A DNA stretch of 64,000 bases from Porphyromonas vaginalis (GCF_958301595.1 NZ_CATQJU010000001.1:124001-188000); one strand, 5' to 3'. Counted from the stretch's first letter, positions 25,804-34,297 are shown. Notes: a model not told the origin generated them from the letters alone. Translations and numbers: made by a program.

Positions 25804-28554
25804 TTAGAATTGTAGTGCAGCGTTGAAGAAGAAGGTCGTGCCGTACATGTAGAAGTAGCGACTATCGAAAGGTCTCATCATCTTGCCATCCTTGGTGTAG
25901 CGCACACGGAGCTGCTCGTAACCACCGCTGCGGAGGGTCTTCGTGTTGAGCAGGTTAGAGGCCGAGAGGTTGAGACGTAGGTAGACGCCCGACTTGATGC
26001 GCCACGAGTAGCCCACGTTGGCATCAAGCGTGAAGCCGCCGGGGAAGACCTCCTGACGAACGTAGTCGTAGTCAAGACTAGCGCGAGCCTTGTCTGTGCG
26101 ACGGATCGGGTTCAAGCTGATGAAGCTACGCCCGAAGTAGTTGAGATCAAGTCCCGCCCACATATAGAAGGGGAACTGATATGAGACGCTCAGGTTTGCC
26201 GCCGTCTGAGGCGTACCCGATACGTGGAAGCCCTTCCAATAGACACGATCCTGCTCGAGGAGCTTCTGACTGTTGTCGACCGTCTGAACGTAGTCAGGGT
26301 TGTTGGCATAGCGATACTGTCCGTAGCTTACCACAGCGATAGCGGTCAAAGCCGGCGTGATCTTGAACTCCATACCAGCCTCGACACCCATGTGGGTCGA
26401 CTCGATATTTGTCAAGACATAGTTAGAGAAAGCCCTGTAGCCGTCATCGTAGAAGCTCATATTCTTCGTCTTGTCGTAGAAGTGCGTGTAGAAGCCTGTG
26501 ATACGCCCCTTGACAAAAGGCGAGCGCAGCACGTAGCTCACATCGCCCGACAGGATGCGCTCAGGACGAGGATCAGTCACATACTGATTACGCGTACGAG
26601 GTGACACGAAGATGTCGGAGAAGTAGGGTGCACGCTGCGTCCACGCGGCGTTTGCCACGAGGTAGTGACGTCCCGAGATCTTGTAGGTGATGCCTCCCTT
26701 GACACCATAGTTGAGGAAGTTCAGATGCTTCGAGTCTCCGAAGGAGTTCTCTGGGAAAAGCCCTCTACGCTGCAATCCCTCGCGGTGCATACCCGTCCAT
26801 CCAGCGGTAAAAGCTAGGTAGCCGTCCACATGACGAGACTGTCCCCAGAGGTTGCCCCACAGCTCAGCCTCCTGAATGTGCGCTAGGTAGTTGTGACCAT
26901 ACTTGTCCCCTACCCCGACCACTCGGTTGGGATGATCAAGGTCTACCTGAGACTTAGAGGGATCCTGAGCGAAGTCTCGCTCGGAGTACTTGTCGATGTC
27001 TAGCCAGTAGTCTCCGCCGAGGAGGTCGGCGATGACGTTAAAGTTTGCCGTGCGGTTCAGGCGGTAGTTAGCACCTAGGTCAAAGCGGAGATGCTTATTG
27101 ATGAGTGCATTCCAAGTAGTAGCAAAGTTAAACTGACGCTGATCCGACCGTCTATCCTCTACGACGTAGATACTCCGATTACCCTCGGCGATCTGACGTC
27201 CCTTCTCATCGAAAAGTACTTGATAGTTATTCCTATTAATATTGTATAGTCGATCCCAGTCAATGTAACGCATGTTGCAGTCCGAGTGCCACAGCTCCTC
27301 ATAGTAAGCCGCCATGTCAGGATCTTGCGTCTCGCTCATGTAGCCGTAGTAGCTAGGCAAGTTGCGATAATAGTCAGGACGTGGATCAGGACCATTGCCC
27401 CAGTTGAGTGCCGAGTAAGCATTCCAGCCGAAGCGGTAGCCTACACCGGTGGTCAACTTGTTCTTCTCATTAATCTGCCAGTAGTGCTGCAGCTGTATGA
27501 TCGGCTCATGATTAGAGCGGACACGTGCATTGCGCAGTTTGCCACCCTGGAAGCCTACGTTCGGGTTGAAGTAGTTCGACCCGACCAGGTTATACACCTC
27601 CTGGGTCGTACCCGAAGCGACACCACGCTCCGTAGGAGCAGCTAGGACCACCAGGCCCAAAGAGTGCTGCGGGGTAAACTGCTTCTCGAGCGAGAGGAAG
27701 TAGCCCCACGCATCGTAAAACTGTCCCTGCACATAGGAGTGATTACCCCAGCGACGCGAAGCACTCGCCGTGATCGCCCACCCCTCGGGCATCATACCCG
27801 TGGCGTGCGTTATCATCGTGCGGTAGTTGTAGGTGCGGTTACTCCCTGAGCAGGTAAGCGTCGTACCAGGACGATAGCCCGAGGCACGCGTCAGGATATT
27901 CATCGTTCCGCCGATGTTACCAAAAGAGTAGTCGATCGGCTGCAAGCCATCCTCATTGTTTTGCACACGGGTCACATTGTTCAGCCCATTCCATAGGGAG
28001 TAAGAGGAGTAGCCGTTGTTCATATTATTCATCTGCATACCATTGAGGTACTGCGACTGGTAATATGAATCGTAGCCACGCACCCTAAAGCGCATCGGGC
28101 TAAACTGGAAGCCAGCCTTATTCGTATAGGGGTCTCTCGAAGCGGTCAGCAGCGGAGAAATATCTCCAGCTGTCACGCCATCATCACCCATCACGAAGTC
28201 TGTTGTCATGAGGTCTGCCATATCAGCAGCCGTCAGCGTCGGTGTGAGCGTGACACGCTCTAGGCGGTTAGCCTCACGAGGCCACTGCAGCTCGAGCACC
28301 TCAGCACGGTAGCCCGACTTATTGAAGATGACCGTGAGGCGGCCCGTGCCACTATAAGATATCGTATAAACTCCCGAGGCGTCGGTTCGCACCTGCGAGG
28401 TGATTCCCTCAGCAGTCCAGGTAACATCGACAGCGGGTATGGGCGTACCCGTCTGCTCCTCATAGACTGTCCCTCGTGCTTTGTCTATCTGCTGTGCCTG
28501 AGCTCCGTAGAGAGCTACTAGCATCAAGCATATAACTTGTAGTATTCGTCGCAT
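25804..28554 (-). CDS. TonB-dependent outer-membrane receptor with carboxypeptidase-like regulatory N-terminal domain
   Basis: A 916-residue receptor. After the signal peptide (MRRILQVICLMLVALYGAQAQ) comes a carboxypeptidase-regulatory-like domain (about 25-105, GTVYEEQTGTPIPAVDVTW). A plug domain (about 115-230) carries FRVRGYDSYYQSQYLNGMQMNN, VTRVQNNEDGLQ and SFGNIGGTMNI. A 22-strand barrel follows, ending in the aromatic FFFNAALQF. It belongs to the Bacteroidetes class of TonB transporters. It is first gene of an operon with two DUF5689 lipoproteins and lacks a classical SusD. The imported ligand cannot be read from sequence. Confidence 0.95.
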   Translation of the reverse strand: MRRILQVICLMLVALYGAQAQQIDKARGTVYEEQTGTPIPAVDVTWTAEGITSQVRTDASGVYTISYSGTGRLTVIFNKSGYRAEVLELQWPREANRLERVTLTPTLTAADMADLMTTDFVMGDDGVTAGDISPLLTASRDPYTNKAGFQFSPMRFRVRGYDSYYQSQYLNGMQMNNMNNGYSSYSLWNGLNNVTRVQNNEDGLQPIDYSFGNIGGTMNILTRASGYRPGTTLTCSGSNRTYNYRTMITHATGMMPEGWAITASASRRWGNHSYVQGQFYDAWGYFLSLEKQFTPQHSLGLVVLAAPTERGVASGTTQEVYNLVGSNYFNPNVGFQGGKLRNARVRSNHEPIIQLQHYWQINEKNKLTTGVGYRFGWNAYSALNWGNGPDPRPDYYRNLPSYYGYMSETQDPDMAAYYEELWHSDCNMRYIDWDRLYNINRNNYQVLFDEKGRQIAEGNRSIYVVEDRRSDQRQFNFATTWNALINKHLRFDLGANYRLNRTANFNVIADLLGGDYWLDIDKYSERDFAQDPSKSQVDLDHPNRVVGVGDKYGHNYLAHIQEAELWGNLWGQSRHVDGYLAFTAGWTGMHREGLQRRGLFPENSFGDSKHLNFLNYGVKGGITYKISGRHYLVANAAWTQRAPYFSDIFVSPRTRNQYVTDPRPERILSGDVSYVLRSPFVKGRITGFYTHFYDKTKNMSFYDDGYRAFSNYVLTNIESTHMGVEAGMEFKITPALTAIAVVSYGQYRYANNPDYVQTVDNSQKLLEQDRVYWKGFHVSGTPQTAANLSVSYQFPFYMWAGLDLNYFGRSFISLNPIRRTDKARASLDYDYVRQEVFPGGFTLDANVGYSWRIKSGVYLRLNLSASNLLNTKTLRSGGYEQLRVRYTKDGKMMRPFDSRYFYMYGTTFFFNAALQF

Positions 28555-28623
28555 TTGCTATCTCTATAACGTATTCAACACTTGCTTTGCTGGGCGGATA
28601 GGTCATATCCACCCCTCGCAATG

Positions 28624-28631
28624 CAAAGATA
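28624..28631 (-). promoter_or_regulatory. -7 element TATCTTTG for the TonB receptor operon
   Basis: Minus-strand TATCTTTG 70 bases upstream of the receptor start. A TTTG (complement of 28648-28651) is present but only 16 bp away, shorter than the usual 19-20 bp. Confidence 0.45.
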
Positions 28632-28783
28632 TAGATATTCTTCCGACCAAACGACCTATTGCCGACATCTTATCTGTTAATTCACCTCAATGTCACCCCT
28701 TCTAAACGTCAAAATGGGGACTACCGCAACATAGCGATAGTCCCCGTTGGTACGAAAAACTAAAACAACAAACTTAGTTCCTG

Positions 28784-28858
28784 TGAGTCTTGGCGGATTC
28801 GAACCGCCGACCCCCACCCTGTCAAGGTGATGCTCTAAACCAGCTGAGCTAAAGACTC
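28784..28858 (-). tRNA. tRNA-Val (GAC)
   Basis: Minus-strand cloverleaf: acceptor GAGTCTT/AAGACTC, D-arm GCTC-AGCTGGTTTA-GAGC, anticodon stem TCACC/GGTGG with loop TTGACAG (anticodon GAC, Val), T-arm GGCGG-TTCGAAT-CCGCC, discriminator A. Length is 75 bases, without an encoded CCA. Confidence 0.95.
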
Positions 28859-28913
28859 GACATCTACCCATCAAACAGCTCCTCAGTCGGAGTCCGTTTT
28901 TTATTTGGTACCG

Positions 28914-28944
28914 CAAAGTTACAACAAAATTTCGACCCCACCAA
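28914..28944 (-). promoter_or_regulatory. Promoter of tRNA-Val (TTG - 20 bp - TAACTTTG)
   Basis: Minus-strand TTG (complement of 28942-28944), a 20 bp spacer and TAACTTTG (complement of 28914-28921), 55 bases before the tRNA. Confidence 0.6.
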
Positions 28945-28964
28945 CTATCCGTCTTCCCTCCCTC

Positions 28965-29086
28965 AGGACTGACGCATTATGAGACTGTTGCAAAAGTCAA
29001 TAGTCTCATTATAATCGCTCTCTCAGGAGCCACACATAAGGACAAGCGAGGCATAGATGAGTGCTCTATATATAATGTGTCAGCCC
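28965..29086 (+). repeat. Miniature element M1, copy B, with a solo M2 hairpin nested inside
   Basis: Left terminal repeat aggactgacgcattat, right terminal repeat tataatgtgtcagccc, core acacataaggacaagcgaggcat. At 28981-29007 the 27-base hairpin GAGACTGTTGC...AGTCTC interrupts the element; ATTAT occurs on both sides of it, as expected for a 5 bp target duplication. Confidence 0.8.
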
Positions 29087-29204
29087 GGGATTGGCTGTTG
29101 GCTGTTGGCTGGAGTGATCGGAGCCATCAGAGCTATCGGAGCCATCGGGACTCCGATCTCTAACCTCTAACTTCTAATCTCTAATCCACCCTTCGATCCG
29201 CCCT

Positions 29205-29841
29205 GATGGATAGGACCTCGCAAGAGGTCCGACGAATCATAACCGTGGGTCGGAGGGGCAAAGCCCCAAACGACCCACGGGGACAAGACGATAGCAACTT
29301 ATCGACCCCTTGTGGGTCGGACTAGACGCAGCTTATAGTTACAGCTCCAGTCCGACCTCCCACAATGGGGAGGTCGCTTACTTCACATGGCACTCCTACC
29401 CCCCAGTCGTTCGGGGCGTAGCCCCTCCGACTGGGGGCTATGATTCGTCCGACCGCAAGCGGTCGTATCGCTCCGATCCCTCCGATTGTTCCGATTCACT
29501 CCGATACCTCTAATCTCTAACCTCTAACCTCCAATCTCTATTTACATATCTTTACGGAGAAATTCGTCCGATTCCCTCCTTTATCGAATATCCACGTGGG
29601 GAATCTCAAATCTCCACGTGGATATTTTTTATTTTCCACGTGGGCGTGATTCATTTCTTCCGAAGTTTCATTTGATTCTTCCGAAGTTTCATTTCATTCC
29701 TCCGAAGAATTTTTTATTCCCCCCGTGGGGATTTCGAAATATCCACGTGGAAATCACTTTTCCCCGACACTGCGCCGTACCGATATGTAACCAACTCTAA
29801 ATTATTGCAACAATCCAAGGTTGGATTTGCCCAGCCCGTGC
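29205..29841 (+). repeat. R repeat, full copy 1 (hairpin array plus CACGTGG block)
   Basis: The first half is a chain of short hairpins: GGACCTC-GCAA-GAGGTCC, GTGGGTCG...CGACCCAC, GACCTCCC-ACAAT-GGGGAGGTC, CCCCAGTCG...CGACTGGGG and GACCGC-AA-GCGGTC. Nonamer (CCGATNCCT-like) and heptamer (TCTAACC) runs follow (29471-29540), then a block of ccacgtgg palindromes and ttccgaag units (29587-29760). An almost identical copy lies inverted at 57818-58399. 29087-29204 upstream also has nonamer and heptamer runs. No ORF here is credible. Confidence 0.85.
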
Positions 29842-29961
29842 TGACGCATCATACTATATTGCTGTCCAGTGAAAGCTTTTTGAGGGAGCATCGAGTAGAT
29901 CGTTCTGCAGAAATGAGCTAACTATCAGTACTACTTAGGTGAGAAACTAAAGTTTCATAGC

Positions 29962-30314
29962 ATTGCTGTCCGATAAAAGTTTTTCGGTTCATCGGACAGC
30001 CGAGTTTCCAGCTTGTCAGATCTCTGATGATAGCAGAGAGTCCATCAAATGTCTATTATAAAGGATTTCTCCTTACTATAGAGCTAATCAGACGGTGAAA
30101 AGGATGTCTATCTTTATCGGACAGCCGATTTACTCGCTGAAAGACATTTTGCTTAGGAGGCGACACTGTTGAAAAACTAGTAATATTTGAAGGTCAAGAA
30201 GACGTTTTGCTCAAAAGGGGGGGGGTTGGAAAGCAAAATCAGAAAGCTCAACCGCTTCAATTCAGCGATTGAGCCCCCTCGGTATGCCCTTTCTGACTTT
30301 TATCGGACAGCAAT
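29962..30314. mobile_element. Miniature element M4 (353 bp, 19 bp perfect terminal inverted repeats)
   Basis: ATTGCTGTCCGATAAAAGT at 29962-29980 pairs with ACTTTTATCGGACAGCAAT at 30296-30314. Internal copies of the atcggacagc end occur at about 29991-30000 and 30118-30127, and a diverged end (attgctgtccagtgaaag) lies just outside at 29859-29876, suggesting nested or decayed relatives. No coding capacity. The flanks are the gtttcatag repeat units. 29842-29961 shows nothing else. Confidence 0.8.
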
Positions 30315-30405
30315 AGTTTCATAGGTGAGAAACTAGAGTTTCATAGGTGAGAAACTAGAGTTTCATAGGTGAGAAACTGGAGTTTCATACGAAGGAAACT
30401 GTAGA
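30315..30405 (+). repeat. 22 bp tandem minisatellite (agtttcataggtgagaaactag)
   Basis: About four units in a row, the last degenerate (cgaaggaaactgtag). One further unit (aggtgagaaactaaagtttcatag) lies on the left side of M4 at 29937-29960, so M4 seems to sit inside the array. Each unit junction is palindromic (GAAACT-AGAGTTTC). Confidence 0.8.
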
Positions 30406-30429
30406 TTGGTCGAAGTCGAGTAGTCAGAC

Positions 30430-30515
30430 AGCCATAATATATAATGAACTCATCCAAGCCTCGCTTGTCGCTCATGTGTAGCTTCTGAAAAAGCGATTAT
30501 AATGCGTCAGCCCTG
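30430..30515 (-). repeat. Miniature element M1, copy C (inverted)
   Basis: Read on the minus strand: cagggctgacgcattataatcgc ... gaagctacacatgagcgacaa ... ttcattatatattatggct. It has both terminal regions and is the best witness for the left end of the family. Confidence 0.75.
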
Positions 30516-30544
30516 CCAGTTTATTGCCCCCTTGATCGAGTCAA

Positions 30545-30950
30545 ATGTGTTTGCGGTTCCTAGTCCGACCCACAAGGGGTCGATCAATGGGCGACGTCTT
30601 GTCCCCCCAGTCGTTCGGGCTACGCCCTCCGACTGGGGGCTATGATTCGTCTGACCTCCTGCAGAGGTCACAAACGATGTGTATCCGCGATATGGATCCT
30701 TCGTATCAGCTCCTCTGCGGAGGTCACAAACGACGTATATTCGCAATATGGGTCCTTCGTATCACCTCCTGCGGAGGTCACAACAGATGACAATGACGTT
30801 TCACTCTCAGGCTTAGGGAGGAACGACCGCAGCGCGGTCGGACGGATCCTAGCCCCCAGTCGGAGGGCGTAGCCCGAACGACTGGGGGAGCCGATGGGTA
30901 CACCCCGCATAACGACCTCCCCTCGTGGGAGGTCGGACTTACGAGTGTGA
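30545..30950. repeat. Hairpin-rich repeat related to R, with 59-60 bp tandem units
   Basis: Contains the CCCCAGTCG...CGACTGGGG module twice (about 30604-30646 and 30851-30888, in opposite orientation), the gtccgacccacaaggggtcga module, and about two and a half units of gacctcctgcggaggtcacaaacga...tatgg-tccttcgtatca (30655-30790). Short ORFs across it are products of the repeats. Confidence 0.7.
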
Positions 30951-31013
30951 CTCGTCTTGAACTGCACCTAATCCAAATATACTCCCCAAACTACCAGAGT
31001 CAACTAAAATCAG

Positions 31014-31021
31014 TATCTTTG
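31014..31021 (+). promoter_or_regulatory. -7 element TATCTTTG upstream of the orphan gene
   Basis: TATCTTTG 125 bases before the start at 31147. No clear -33 match. If used, the leader is long and AT-rich. Confidence 0.4.
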
Positions 31022-31146
31022 AAAAGTCAAGACAACTCATTCTAGTTTGACGACAAAAACGATGTCAACCGACATCCGTTTCAGCAAAAAAATAAGTCAA
31101 CCATTTTCAAGGAACCACAGTATTTATAGAAAAACGAAATGCTAAA

Positions 31147-32679
31147 ATGAATCCGAAAATATACAAACCCGAAGAAAGAGTATCTCAAGAAGTCATGGAC
31201 AAATTGAGGGAAGATGAGGAGTATTTCGAGCAAATATTCCCGAATGGAGCTGAAGGCTTTATTGGAGATATCGCAATAATAGCTCATCCAGACTATGAGT
31301 ATGGCTATTCCTACCTTATGGATAGGTATGGCAACAAGCTGTTATTGGATTTCGGAGATTTCAAATACGACCAAACGTGGCACAAGAAAATCTTTTTGAC
31401 TGGCAAAACTCATCCAGACGGAAAAGATTGTTTCAATGGGCCTTATTTCAAAAGACTCTCATTCCAGGGTAACCCCACCGAAAAAGTCTTATATTATGGA
31501 TTTTGGGATGATAGTGGGAGTGGGTATGCTATTGACAATGATATGGTAAAGAATGTTCATCCATTCGATAGAATCTATATTGGAGGCATTATTGATTACA
31601 CGTGCCATTTCCTTGGAGTGGCTGACTACGAAGGTTTTGAAGAATTTATTACTCACGATTTAATTCTAACCCACAAATTCAATCCTCAGTCTGAATACAA
31701 TAACATCTGGTATGGAGATTGGGTCGATGACGATTGCCTACCCTGTCACGAATGGGAGAAAGACCCATGGATTGAAGCTGATAGCAAAGGGATCTATAGT
31801 GTCAAGCAAAGACGGCAGATCATCGCCAATAATGTAGATAGAATCGAAGTTAAGGGTTCGGAGATATTCTTCTATGCGCATAAGGATGCACAACCTCAAA
31901 AGTATTTCGCACGTCATCCTAAAGACAAGGTTAACTTCTTTAATGAGGGGTATGATAGAATGCCATATACAATTGAAGCTTGGCGTCCACCACTTATAAA
32001 GAGTCCGGATTATTTTGAAGAAGAACATGGAATAATCAGTACAGGCTTTTACGCTGGTAACGACATTTGCACACTCATGTCGGACAATCGGCAGCTCCTT
32101 CTCAAATTATGCCGCCGGAATTTTTTCCATCTTGCATCCGAAGTTATTGAGCAATGGGAGGAAGAATACGAAGACATTGTAGCCAAATCATTCTTTGACA
32201 AACTCTGGATTGCGAACGACGCACACCATATCTATAGGGATATTACCTCAGTAGATGGACAACTCAATATTTGGGGTTCCTCTGTACATGTGCTTTACAA
32301 AAGCCCGGACTGGTGGCCTGAATATGTAGAACTTCTTGGCATTCATAAGCATCCCGAAACAACTATTAAAGAACTCTTTAAACAGGATTTCTCTTATATA
32401 GAAGGCCTAATTAGATTGAAGCGAGTTCGTGTATCTTCAGATGTTCTAATTGCGCTGAAAGACGTACCTAAATCTTCATACACCAATCGTTTGGATACTC
32501 TTATTCAGTACGTTGAAGAGTGGGAAAATGAAATTAAGGAGTGGGAAAATGAAGAAAGGGAACGTCAATATTCAGAATATCTAGCCTGGCAAGAAGAGGA
32601 AGAACGAAGATATTATGAAAACGAAGGATACCGTGATGCTTTTGACGGGAATCCTGACGCGTACTGGAACATTGATTGA
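31147..32679 (+). CDS. Orphan 510-residue protein of unknown function, AT-rich
   Basis: I do not recognise a family. The protein has no signal peptide or membrane helix, so it should be cytoplasmic. It is acidic and rich in Trp, Tyr and Asp (GDWVDDDCLPCHEWEKDPW; YKSPDWWPEYVELLG). The central part has a few paired Cys/His (about 193-202). The C-terminal 50 residues are a charged helix (EEWENEIKEWENEERERQ) ending in YRDAFDGNPDAYWNID. Base composition and codon choice (many A/T third positions) differ plainly from the GC-balanced neighbours, and repeats surround it, so it was probably acquired. The first in-frame ATG after the AT-rich leader is used as start. Confidence 0.8.
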   Translation: MNPKIYKPEERVSQEVMDKLREDEEYFEQIFPNGAEGFIGDIAIIAHPDYEYGYSYLMDRYGNKLLLDFGDFKYDQTWHKKIFLTGKTHPDGKDCFNGPYFKRLSFQGNPTEKVLYYGFWDDSGSGYAIDNDMVKNVHPFDRIYIGGIIDYTCHFLGVADYEGFEEFITHDLILTHKFNPQSEYNNIWYGDWVDDDCLPCHEWEKDPWIEADSKGIYSVKQRRQIIANNVDRIEVKGSEIFFYAHKDAQPQKYFARHPKDKVNFFNEGYDRMPYTIEAWRPPLIKSPDYFEEEHGIISTGFYAGNDICTLMSDNRQLLLKLCRRNFFHLASEVIEQWEEEYEDIVAKSFFDKLWIANDAHHIYRDITSVDGQLNIWGSSVHVLYKSPDWWPEYVELLGIHKHPETTIKELFKQDFSYIEGLIRLKRVRVSSDVLIALKDVPKSSYTNRLDTLIQYVEEWENEIKEWENEERERQYSEYLAWQEEEERRYYENEGYRDAFDGNPDAYWNID

Positions 32680-32680
32680 T

Positions 32681-32837
32681 ATGTGTAGGATTATAGTCGT
32701 CATATTGTTCGGAGTGTTCATACCCATATACATTTGCCGGTTATGATGGAAGATTGGCAGATAACCCTTATCGTACGTCTCCAACATGGCTATATCTTTT
32801 GCTGGCAGTAGGCTTATTTGCGCTCATTGGTAAATGA
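32681..32837 (+). pseudogene. Frameshifted small membrane-protein gene
   Basis: An ATG one base after the orphan gene's stop opens MCRIIVVILFGVFIPIYICR and then hits a stop (frame of 32681). The next frame, entered at 32739, continues GYDGRLADNPYRTSPTWLYLLLAVGLFALIGK and ends in TGA at 32835-32837. Joined, the two frames give a protein of about 52 residues with two membrane segments. The break lies at about 32735-32740. It could be a real frameshift, a sequencing error or, less likely, recoding. The AT-rich style matches the orphan gene, so the two probably arrived together. Confidence 0.5.
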
Positions 32838-32879
32838 GCTAAAGCGGGAATCCACAAGAAAAATCATCGTAGTCCAATA

Positions 32880-33121
32880 GTGTCCTAAACGTTTTTGGCG
32901 AGCGAAGGGTGTAAGACAGCTGTCAAGCGGGTCAATCGCCCCTTGACATTTGCGGCAAAAACGGGGGTACCCCCCCTATGCTATTTCGGGCTCGTCTGGA
33001 GGCGGTGAAAACGGCTCATTTATCCATTGAAAAGGGCGGTTTGTGACAGCTTTCACTAGCTGTGCTTTGTTTCAATTACAAACCTACCCTTTTCTCTTTA
33101 TCCTGCAAACGTTTAGGACAC
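32880..33121. mobile_element. Miniature element M3 (242 bp, TIR GTGTCCTAAACGTTT, flanked by TA)
   Basis: GTGTCCTAAACGTTT (32880-32894) and AAACGTTTAGGACAC (33107-33121) are perfect 15 bp inverted repeats, each bordered by TA on the outside. A TA target duplication is typical of IS630/mariner-type transposases. No transposase inside. Its right end touches M1 copy D. Confidence 0.8.
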
Positions 33122-33123
33122 TA

Positions 33124-33211
33124 TAGCATCATAATCGCTCTGTCAGAAGCTGCACATGAGCGACCAGCGAGGAGTAGATGGGCTCATTCTATATATAGTG
33201 TGTCAGCCCTG
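33124..33211 (+). repeat. Miniature element M1, copy D
   Basis: gcatcataatcgctctgtcagaagctgcacatgagcgaccagcgaggagtaga...tatatagtgtgtcagccct aligns with copies A-C over its whole length. The left end has been cut close to the M3 element. Confidence 0.7.
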
Positions 33212-33252
33212 CGCAATCGAGACATCGCAACCGCCGTTTATTATTAAAGTCG

Positions 33253-33260
33253 TACCTTTG
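33253..33260 (+). promoter_or_regulatory. -7 element TACCTTTG for prs
   Basis: TACCTTTG 31 bases upstream of the prs start codon. No convincing -33 TTTG. Confidence 0.55.
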
Positions 33261-33291
33261 TGGTACTGATTGTCTCTATACTGATAATGCA

Positions 33292-34230
33292 ATGAACGAA
33301 CTACCCTACTTAGTATTTGCTGGCTCAGCCTCTCAGAACCTCGCTGAGAAAATCTGTGACTCACTGGGCTGCCCCTTGGGCAAAATGCGTACCGAGCACT
33401 TTGCCGATGGCGAATTTGCCGTATTCTACGAAGAGAGCATCCGTGGCAAGGACATCTTCCTCGTACAGTCGACCTACCCCAATGCCGACAACATCATGGA
33501 GCTACTACTCATGATCGACGCGGCAAAGCGCGCCTCAGCACACTACATCACAGCGGTCATCCCCTACTTCGGATGGGCTAGACAGGATCGCAAGGACAAG
33601 CCCCGCGTCTCCATCGGTGCTAAGCTGATTGCTGACCTACTCTCGGTAGCTGGCATCACCCGCCTCATCACGATGGATCTACATGCAGACCAGATACAAG
33701 GCTTCTTCAACGTACCTGTAGACCACCTATACGGCTCTACGGTCTTCACAGAGTATATCGAGCACAACATACCCGTGGAGAACCTCTGCATCGCTACTCC
33801 AGACGTGGGTGGTACGAAGCGTGCAAACAGCTACGCACGTCACTTTGGCGTACCCATGGTCATCTGCCACAAGCGTCGCGCTAAGGCAAACGAGGTGGCC
33901 GAGATGACAATCATCGGTGAAGTCGCTGGCAAGGATGTAATCCTCGTCGATGATATCGTCGATACAGCAGGCACGATGACCAAGGCTGCAGACCTCATGC
34001 TAGAGCATGGTGCTAAGTCTGTCAGAGCCTTTGCGACACATGCTGTCATGAGCGACCCCGCCACCAAGCGCATCGATCAGTCTGGCCTGACGGAGATGAT
34101 CTTCACCGACTCAATCCCCTACTCTAAGAAGAGCGAGAAGGTACGCATCATCAGCGTCGCCGAGCTCTTTGCCGAGTCTATCCGCCGCGTCTGCAGCCAC
34201 GAGTCTATCAGCTCGCTCTACTCCTTCTAG
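33292..34230 (+). CDS. prs: Ribose-phosphate pyrophosphokinase (PRPP synthetase)
   Basis: Makes PRPP from ribose-5-phosphate and ATP for purine, pyrimidine, His, Trp and NAD synthesis. The 312-residue length is standard. Seen: the N-terminal KMRTEHFADGEFAVFYEESIRG, the flexible-loop region YFGWARQDRKDKPRVSIGAKL with its catalytic Arg/Lys, MDLHADQIQGFFNVPVDHLYG (metal and ATP site), and the PRPP loop VDDIVDTAGTM (DDIVDTAGT 220-228). It is monocistronic between a -7 element and a clear terminator. Confidence 0.97.
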   Translation: MNELPYLVFAGSASQNLAEKICDSLGCPLGKMRTEHFADGEFAVFYEESIRGKDIFLVQSTYPNADNIMELLLMIDAAKRASAHYITAVIPYFGWARQDRKDKPRVSIGAKLIADLLSVAGITRLITMDLHADQIQGFFNVPVDHLYGSTVFTEYIEHNIPVENLCIATPDVGGTKRANSYARHFGVPMVICHKRRAKANEVAEMTIIGEVAGKDVILVDDIVDTAGTMTKAADLMLEHGAKSVRAFATHAVMSDPATKRIDQSGLTEMIFTDSIPYSKKSEKVRIISVAELFAESIRRVCSHESISSLYSF

Positions 34231-34251
34231 ACGCAGACCATCTATACCTGA

Positions 34252-34297
34252 ATACCCTAGCCGACTCACATGAGACGGCTAGGGTATCTTCTCTTTT
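34252..34297 (+). terminator. Terminator of prs
   Basis: ATACCCTAGCCG (34252-34263) pairs with CGGCTAGGGTAT (34276-34287) and is followed by CTTCTCTTTT. Confidence 0.85.

Noticed and set aside
28677-28916. 79-codon minus-strand ORF
   Set aside because: Reads through tRNA-Val; the 'protein' is translated tRNA.
30315-30405. Possible CRISPR array
   Set aside because: Units are contiguous 22-mers without unique spacers, and no cas genes are present in the window.
31147-32837. Idea that the orphan pair is a known toxin-antitoxin or phage-defence system
   Set aside because: No motif of any such family could be recognised; kept only as a hypothesis in the findings.
33062-33247. 61-codon ORF upstream of prs
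   Set aside because: Covers the end of M3, M1 copy D and the prs promoter; no signature.
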